Assembly: GCA_030740765.1 (NCBI GenBank)
Contig: JASLWR010000003.1
Coordinates: forward strand, 1-64,000
Source of the DNA: Thermoplasmatota archaeon
Lineage (GTDB): Archaea; Thermoplasmatota; Penumbrarchaeia; JASLWR01
Length of the DNA stretch: 64,000 bases
Reading direction: 5' to 3'
Shown here: one piece after another, positions 59,670 through 64,000 of the stretch
Numbering within the stretch: position 1 is the stretch's first letter
How the letters are laid out: the number at the start of each line of letters is the position of its first letter
Notes under the pieces: model-generated
The model's input: only the letters and a program-made list of their open reading frames with translations
The model's database searches: none
What the model was told of the DNA's origin: nothing
Position numbers and translations under genes: made by a program

Positions 59670-60788
59670 CTAATAATCTTCAATGATCGAGTAAAATGTA
59701 TGATACGTCTTTCGCGCCTGTTCCAGCATGAACTGGTAATAGGTCCGCCTATTTTTGCCTGAAAGCCCTTTTGAGATGGAATTGAAATATGCCCTGGAAT
59801 TCACCGAATGGATTATCATTGGGAAATATCCGTGACTTAAGAGGACCTTGTTCATCAACATCCGGCCGGTCCTGCCATTTCCATCCATAAAGGGATGTAT
59901 CTCTTCATAGTCGAGATGGAGATCCATAGCAAGCTTCAGCGGGTGAATCTTAAATTTATCTTCCTTGTAACGATCAAGAAGATCACGTAGTCTTGGCAAT
60001 ACCATGTGGGGAGGAACCGTTTCCATATTGTTTACGACATTGGCAATCTTTTTGAAACCTCTTGGATAGGCTTCTCCGTTTTGCATCAATAGGTTCGAGG
60101 TGAGAATGTAATATAGCCTTTTGATGGAGGAAATATTGAATTTGAATCCTTTTTGCAGGTAATTCATTGCCTCAATGGAGTTGTAAACTTCCTTTACCTC
60201 GTTTAAGTTCTGATGTTTGTTGCTGCCCGTTTCAATAATTTTTATTACCTCGATGGCAGGAATCTTCGAACCCTCAATATTGTTAGAATTGAATATGAAT
60301 TCTTTTGTGAATTCGATCACAATAGCATCCTTGATCTCTTTTATCTCGAGAAGGTTGTTTATCTTGATGGACATCAATTCGATATCTAATAGTAGTTTCT
60401 CATTATATGAATCACCCACAGATTCATCTGTGGGTTTCATCCTCGGCGCTTGTGGACCTAACGCTCCGCTGCGTCTCTCGGAAACAAGTTTCCATCGTGA
60501 CAAAGCAGGAATCTGCTTCCTCTTCTCCGCCCCCACCAAACGGTGGGGGTTACCGAAGAGGATTCCTGCGGATGTAATATCGAGATTCTCTAAAAGTGAC
60601 TTTCTTATCTCGAATTCCATCCGGGAAATGGAATCCAGATTCCTTTTCATAAATTCTTTTTTGTCCAAGGTCGAGATATTCTTGCCGATATGCTTATGGA
60701 TCCTGAAGCTTTGCCCCATCAAACTAAACTTTTTCACGTATGAAACATACTCGGTGCCTTTGACTTTCTTGATCCCCAGATAGGACAT
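59670..60788 (-). CDS. Fic protein 2 with in-frame hairpin-element insertion
   Basis: A ~372-residue Fic-domain AMP-transferase. FNSNNIEGSKI is an autoinhibitory (S/T)xxxE(G/N) helix and HPFMDGNGRTGRM the intact active site, so this copy should be functional. Start at ATG 60788, with a TATA-like box about 28 bases upstream, suggests a leaderless mRNA; the open frame runs 45 codons further without support. Residues about 70-125 (NPHRLVGAEKRKQIPALSRWKLV...PTDESVGDSYN) are encoded by a palindromic hairpin element and look foreign between two helical segments. The insertion keeps the frame. Confidence 0.85.
   Translation of the reverse strand: MSYLGIKKVKGTEYVSYVKKFSLMGQSFRIHKHIGKNISTLDKKEFMKRNLDSISRMEFEIRKSLLENLDITSAGILFGNPHRLVGAEKRKQIPALSRWKLVSERRSGALGPQAPRMKPTDESVGDSYNEKLLLDIELMSIKINNLLEIKEIKDAIVIEFTKEFIFNSNNIEGSKIPAIEVIKIIETGSNKHQNLNEVKEVYNSIEAMNYLQKGFKFNISSIKRLYYILTSNLLMQNGEAYPRGFKKIANVVNNMETVPPHMVLPRLRDLLDRYKEDKFKIHPLKLAMDLHLDYEEIHPFMDGNGRTGRMLMNKVLLSHGYFPMIIHSVNSRAYFNSISKGLSGKNRRTYYQFMLEQARKTYHTFYSIIEDY
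60412..60575 (+). repeat. Module C hairpin element inside the Fic 2 gene
   Basis: ATGAATCACCCACAGAT-TC-ATCTGTGGGTTTCATCC opens the element (60411-60442). CTCGG, a GGAAACAAGTTTCC palindrome (60480-60493), a CCCCCACC/GGTGGGGG hairpin and a GGAATC/GATTCC outer pair follow, ending CTGCGGATG. The same modules occur at 1-105 and 63650-63798. It lies wholly within coding sequence and adds about 54 codons without a stop on the minus strand. Confidence 0.8.
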
Positions 60789-60812
60789 TATGATCGGATA
60801 GGATATTATTAT

Positions 60813-60824
60813 ATTATATATTTC
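60813..60824 (-). promoter_or_regulatory. TATA-like box of Fic gene 2
   Basis: AAATATATAATA on the minus strand lies 25-35 bases before the ATG at 60788, the spacing of an archaeal leaderless promoter. A GAGGTGA just upstream is too far from the ATG to be its ribosome site. Confidence 0.45.
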
Positions 60825-60912
60825 ACCTCGTCGGCAGGAATAATGGGGAAAAAACGTACCTTTCTGGCAGGAAGTTCCATATATTGTAAAAGATGCTATA
60901 AGATAAAAGAAA

Positions 60913-61130
60913 AAGTGGGGCAAGCAGGATCTCGAACTAAAACTTTTTGTGATTTGGCTGCGCTTGACAAGTCACCACTTGTCCTGTGTGGCGAGCCAGT
61001 AGGGTCACCTATACTGGCAAGGGCAGTCCAAAAAGTTTCAGGAAATCCAAAAACCCTGCCCTACATTTGACCGCACACCTGCGGGCAAGCTAGATGAGCC
61101 GAAGGGTCATAAAAGTGCTCGCCAAATAAA
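60913..61130 (+). repeat. Hairpin array with tRNA-like ends
   Basis: GGGGCAAGCAGGATCTCGAAC at 60917 resembles the 3' end (minus strand) of a tRNA such as the nearby tRNA-Val, and GGGCAGGG near 61060 could pair with it. The middle is a nested array: AAACTTTTTG/CAAAAAGTTT outer stem, GACAAG-TCACCA-CTTGTC and CCAGTA/TACTGG hairpins. No anticodon arm or T-arm pairing survives, so it is a tRNA relic invaded by hairpins or a chance likeness. ORFs here are not supported. Confidence 0.5.
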
Positions 61131-61140
61131 TAAGAAGAGT

Positions 61141-61213
61141 GGGCCAAGCCGGATTCGAACCGGCGATCTTTGCCGTGTGAAGGCAACATCATAACCACCT
61201 AGACCATTGGCCC
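61141..61213 (-). tRNA. tRNA-Val (CAC)
   Basis: A 73-base canonical tRNA on the minus strand. The acceptor pairs GGGCCAA with TTGGCCC, the anticodon stem TTGCC/GGCAA encloses TTCACAC with anticodon CAC, and the T-arm is GCCGG-TTCGAAT-CCGGC. The discriminator is A and CCA is not encoded. No intron. Confidence 0.96.
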
Positions 61214-61279
61214 TTTTGTATGTTTTTCATTGATTATCATTATTTGTTTGTGAAGGCGACATCAGGAGCCAACATACCT

Positions 61280-61349
61280 GTTGGCGACCCCGATGTGAAC
61301 CGACCGCATGGGAGGTTTACTTCAAGGTAACCAGCTAGACCATTGGCCC
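61280..61349 (-). pseudogene. Degenerate tRNA-like sequence
   Basis: On the minus strand GGGCCAATGGTCTAGCTGG is almost the 5' end of the neighbouring tRNA-Val. A CTCCCAT loop (anticodon CCC would be Gly) and GGTTCACATC, a T-loop-like string, follow. Neither the anticodon stem, the T-stem nor the acceptor pairs, and the 3' end runs into CGCCAACAGGT, the start motif of hairpin module D. I read it as a tRNA copy disrupted at its 3' side by a hairpin element. Confidence 0.5.
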
Positions 61350-61417
61350 TTGCTTAGGCTGAATTGGATTTTTCCTAATAAATCTTTTCGTTCAACATAT
61401 TTCCCGGTCTATGGGAT

Positions 61418-61560
61418 GAAGCAGAATCGGTCCCTTTGGGCTGCGATTCTGCGCACATTGTCAAGTTGCAAACCTCGACTTCTTGTCGCACTTTGCAACA
61501 TTGACAATATTCATTATGTTAACGATCTCCGGGGCCAGGAATCACCTGGGGTGCATCTTG
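61418..61560 (+). repeat. Modular hairpin element, module A compact copy
   Basis: GCAGAATCG (61421) pairs perfectly with CGATTCTGC (61444-61452) around a GTCCCTTTGGGCTG loop with no nested hairpin. A second stem ATTGTCAAGTTGCAAA pairs with TTTGCAACATTGACAAT (61458-61508) around CGAC-TTCTT-GTCG. Compared with 11325-11376 the stem bases differ on both sides but still pair. Confidence 0.75.
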
Positions 61561-61563
61561 AAT

Positions 61564-61830
61564 TCAAAACCGGAATTCGGTACCACAATCGTCGCAGATG
61601 GATGCATCCTTAGCAACCGGTTTTTTACAATGGGGACATATGTGCTTTTCTTCTAAAAAGCTATGGCCGCATTTAGGACATTTATCCTGGAGGCCAAGCA
61701 GTAGTGCGCCGCATTTCGGGCATTCGTATTCCTGGGGTTGCGTTTTCGATCCCCTTTTTAAAAGCCATATGATAATACCTACTAGCAACAGAAAAACAAC
61801 AACGATCACAATTATCAGCCATAGCTCCAT
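61564..61830 (-). CDS. Small membrane-anchored zinc-ribbon protein
   Basis: An 88-residue protein. One N-terminal transmembrane helix (about 3-25) is followed by a cytoplasmic tail with CPKCGA...CPKCGH and CPHCKK...CDDCGT, two zinc ribbons. It resembles the cytoplasmic tail of the 54812 gene product. Function unknown; such ribbons often mediate protein or nucleic-acid contacts. Confidence 0.8.
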   Translation of the reverse strand: MELWLIIVIVVVFLLLVGIIIWLLKRGSKTQPQEYECPKCGALLLGLQDKCPKCGHSFLEEKHICPHCKKPVAKDASICDDCGTEFRF

Positions 61831-62264
61831 AGTCTCTACCTCCGTGTAAAACCAATATTTTCGCTATTGAGGGTTTTCATCTTATAAATTATTTCGTAAT
61901 GGAATCAAAAATGGATTCGGTATTTTTTGTCCTTTAAGGTTTGTCCGGCGGTGCTTTCTGACCAATGTCATTTTTTCGGTGTTGTCGAGTCAGATTATGA
62001 TATATGCATTCATAGAACCCTGATATGATCTGCGATTATTTGTCGGATGCAGCAACATATCATGGATAAAGCAAAGCCCGAGGGCATACTTTCGAGCCGG
62101 CCAGATGTACTGTGGACGGGGTTCGGATATAACGTGCACCGTCAGACGTTCCTTTACCACAGAAATTATATATAATATCAATCCGTTCATAAACCGTCAT
62201 AGTCCGCCGGGAGCGGAAAAGTGGAATATATTCTTTACTCCGGTACCTAAAAAAAGGTGATCAG
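61831..62264. other. Intergenic region without a supported gene
   Basis: About 430 bases between divergent genes. A 66-codon minus-strand frame (61990-62190) has no recognisable features. A possible A/T-rich promoter element lies around 62165-62180. I see no repeat module here. Confidence 0.4.
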
Positions 62265-63116
62265 ATGAATCCCATACTCGAGTTCATCCTGAATGTCGTA
62301 ATAGCGACGGTAACACAGATGCTCGTTCTATTCGGACCTTTGTTGGCAGTGGGGTTTCTTATTGCTTTCTTTGAGAAGATGAGTAACAAAATGCTTATGA
62401 GGATATTCAGTTTCAAGGCCGTTATCTTCTCGACTGGCTGGTTGGGGACGCCAATTCACGAAACGGGACATGCTCTTTTCTGTTTGTTATTTGGGCACAA
62501 GATCCACGAGTTCGTACCATTCAAACCGGAACGCGACGAATCGGGCGGCTATACTCTCGGATACGTCAAGCACAGTTGCAAGGGCAGCATATACAACAAT
62601 ATCGGCTATCTTTTCATAGGCACCGGCCCCATTATACTCGGCTCCACCATCATCGCCTTGTTGATCTGGCTTCTCCTTCCCAAGGGATCGGGTTTTTTCG
62701 GGACACTTCACACTCATGCTTCGGGGGCGGATTTGAATTTCATGGGTTACGTAACCATGCTCTGGGAGACCGTAAAATCCACCGTTGAGGTAATATTCTG
62801 GAGCGAAGGATGGGGAACTTATGGACATTGGGAATTCTGGGTATTCTTCGTGGTAGCTTCCTGCATTTCCCTTCATATGTCTCTTTCCCCCCCCGATCTC
62901 AAGAGCGCCTGGAAAGGGGCCGGGATCATTGCATTGATCTTTCTTGTGGTAAACATCGTTCTAGTGGCCATTGGACAGACTGATTATATGAAGTATTTCT
63001 CCGCATACATCATGCTGGGAGCCGGCGTACTTTTCGTCGGTGTGATACTTTCCTTTGTCACCATGATCCTTATACTCATTATAACTACAATACTTGGAAA
63101 ACTCAAAGGAAAATAG
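62265..63116 (+). CDS. M50-like membrane metallopeptidase-related protein
   Basis: A 283-residue polytopic membrane protein with about six helices. The HExxH motif is present as PIHETGHALFCLLFGH (about residues 65-80), as in site-2-protease-like M50 peptidases. The usual second motif (NPDG-like) is not obvious, so catalysis is uncertain. AGGTGATC is a good ribosome site. It is followed by a small gene on the same strand. Confidence 0.7.
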   Translation: MNPILEFILNVVIATVTQMLVLFGPLLAVGFLIAFFEKMSNKMLMRIFSFKAVIFSTGWLGTPIHETGHALFCLLFGHKIHEFVPFKPERDESGGYTLGYVKHSCKGSIYNNIGYLFIGTGPIILGSTIIALLIWLLLPKGSGFFGTLHTHASGADLNFMGYVTMLWETVKSTVEVIFWSEGWGTYGHWEFWVFFVVASCISLHMSLSPPDLKSAWKGAGIIALIFLVVNIVLVAIGQTDYMKYFSAYIMLGAGVLFVGVILSFVTMILILIITTILGKLKGK

Positions 63117-63147
63117 GAAATATCCTTGCTTAAAAAGAGGTAATAAT

Positions 63148-63447
63148 TTGAACAGAAGACCCCCGTATCAGAGAAAGTTTGAGCGTCCCAAATCGAAAAA
63201 ACAGCCGATGCTCAATCTCAGAAAGGAACTGGAATTCAAGTACGATCTAAGAAAAACCCTGGAAGCAGGAAAGGTGGATCCCAAAGCAGTCCCCTCGTTC
63301 ATAGCCACCCTTTTCTCCAAGGGTTCGAGAATAAACCTCTTTGAAGCCAAGGATTACATAAACAATAAATTCGAGGAAGGTCTCTTCGATGAAAGAGTCA
63401 GGGACCTATTGCTGAATCTTTTGAGACGCTACCAGCGATGGAGATGA
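63148..63447 (+). CDS. Small basic hypothetical protein
   Basis: A 99-residue basic protein with a TTG start, chosen because AAAGAGGT lies 7-13 bases upstream; the open frame extends 18 codons further into the M50-like gene. The N-terminus is Arg/Lys/Pro-rich (NRRPPYQRKFERPKSKK). The rest is helical: AVPSFIATLFSKGSRINLFEAKDYINNKFEEG...RDLLLNLLRRYQRWR. No family recognised; its charge suggests nucleic-acid contact. Confidence 0.6.
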   Translation: MNRRPPYQRKFERPKSKKQPMLNLRKELEFKYDLRKTLEAGKVDPKAVPSFIATLFSKGSRINLFEAKDYINNKFEEGLFDERVRDLLLNLLRRYQRWR

Positions 63448-63449
63448 TT

Positions 63450-63798
63450 TTTTTTATCCGCAGTTGACATAGAAACGAGTTTCTATTAACCCCGACATTG
63501 CATCACAGATGCAATTAGGGCTAAGTGAAAAGTTGTTTCACTGTCGCCTAGCAATATCTCGATATTGCGTCGGGTGAAGGTGAATAAAATTCACCGAACC
63601 TTAATGAAATCTCTGATTTCATGTCAGGAAACAGCAGAATGCCCATTCCATTCCGATGCATTGGAAATGCATCTGCATCCACGGGAACAAGTTCCCTACG
63701 GATGAAACCCACAGATGCATCCGTAGAAAACCCAAAGGTTTTCGAGGATGGAGGCGTATCTCCGGCCGGAACGATAGTGGCCATCTGTGGGTGATTCA
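63450..63798 (-). repeat. Long hairpin array with module C copy 3
   Basis: An array of about 350 bases made almost entirely of hairpins: GAAACGAGTTTC, ATTGCATC/GATGCAAT, GTGAAA/TTTCAC, GCAATATC-TC-GATATTGC (63551-63568), GGTGAATAAAATTCACC, ATGAAATC/GATTTCAT, GATGCATTGGAAATGCATC and GGGAACAAGTTCCC (63683-63696). On the minus strand module C opens at 63798 with ATGAATCACCCACAGAT, but here the stem loop holds about 75 extra bases before ATCTGTGGG. The opening TGA is also the stop of the PepD gene. Confidence 0.78.
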
Positions 63799-64000
63799 TA
63801 AACGTTCCAAAGCGGCTATGAGAAGTTTCCAGAAGTCAGCTGTAGACGATATTTTCACCCGTTCTTCAGGAGAGTGCGGGTGCTCGATCTGCGGTCCCAG
63901 GGAAACCATGTCCATTCCTGGGAACTTTTCACCGATTATTCCCGTTTCCAACCCTGCATGTATCGCCTTGATCTCCGGTATTGTACCCAGTACGTCCCTG
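63796..64000 (-). CDS. PepD-type (M20C) aminoacyl-histidine dipeptidase, C-terminal fragment
   Basis: An open frame entering from the right edge. It encodes AIHAGLETGIIGEKFPGMDMVSLGPQIEHPHSPEERVKI...FWKLLIAALERL, the typical C-terminus of PepD/beta-Ala-His dipeptidases (M20). The glutamate in AGLE and the HSPEE segment are metal- and substrate-binding in this family. The gene continues beyond the window. Its TGA stop coincides with the first bases of the hairpin array. Confidence 0.85.
   Translation of the reverse strand, partial: RDVLGTIPEIKAIHAGLETGIIGEKFPGMDMVSLGPQIEHPHSPEERVKISSTADFWKLLIAALERL

Noticed and set aside
60789-60923. N-terminal 45-codon extension of Fic 2
   Set aside because: A TATA-like box lies within it and homology to Fic proteins begins later, so ATG 60788 is the likelier start.
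60913-61075. Intron-containing tRNA on the minus strand
   Set aside because: Acceptor-like ends can pair (GGGCAGG with CTTGCCC), but no T-stem or anticodon arm forms and the interior is a hairpin array.
61990-62190. 66-codon minus-strand ORF
   Set aside because: No ribosome site, no recognisable domain and unremarkable composition.

Overview
The window reads as a piece of an uncultured archaeal genome, most likely a member of the Thermoplasmatota (an inference from gene content; no rRNA is present to confirm it). Archaeal markers are a stand-alone Bud32 kinase next to an XTP/dITP pyrophosphatase, a DUF4443 regulator, an EF1A-type GTPase, a DUF2080/IS66-type insertion sequence, tRNA genes without an encoded CCA, and AT-rich TATA-like boxes close upstream of starts. 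A large share of the coding capacity is surface protein: very long secreted or membrane-anchored proteins built from beta-propellers, PKD/Ig-like domains, a C25 (gingipain-type) peptidase, LamG, kelch and OB-fold repeats. Many have a C-terminal membrane anchor followed by a cytoplasmic tail.

Layout. 0.2-9.7 kb: two divergent giant surface proteins, a propeller/Ig protein and a C25 peptidase. 9.7-21.6 kb: a CoA-disulfide-reductase-like flavoprotein, membrane proteins split by frameshifts, a HEPN/MNT pair, an EF1A paralogue flanked by two related small membrane proteins, a broken radical SAM gene and a VapBC pair. 21.7-32.7 kb: tRNA-Leu, an rpiA-nucleotidyltransferase-DUF4443 operon, small enzymes, a split LamG surface protein and a HAD phosphatase operon. 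32.8-39.6 kb: a kelch lipoprotein, a complete insertion sequence, a CBS-TPR protein and an OB-fold lipoprotein. 40-47.4 kb: a five-gene block on the minus strand that encodes an ECF transporter (S, fused A-A', T) and two surface proteins with DUF4430 (transcobalamin-like) domains, probably a corrinoid or related uptake system. 47.6-50.3 kb: Bud32, ITPase and a broken Fic gene. 51-58.9 kb: a regulator-type propeller protein, a zinc-ribbon membrane protein, a half-size DMT transporter pair, an E1-like protein and a PHP phosphoesterase. 58.9-64 kb: a MagIII-like glycosylase, a second Fic gene, tRNA-Val, a zinc-ribbon protein, an M50-like protein and the 3' end of a PepD-type dipeptidase.

The most unusual structure is a family of modular hairpin arrays. 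At least a dozen intergenic loci carry chains of short palindromes, many followed by a CTACGG/CTCGG-like tag. The same outer modules recur in both orientations with different numbers of hairpins nested in their loops. One copy lies in frame inside the second Fic gene and others flank tRNA genes. Separately, at least five genes are interrupted by single-base frameshifts or a stop, mostly at homopolymers. These are either assembly errors or real decay, and that should be settled before the affected genes are interpreted.
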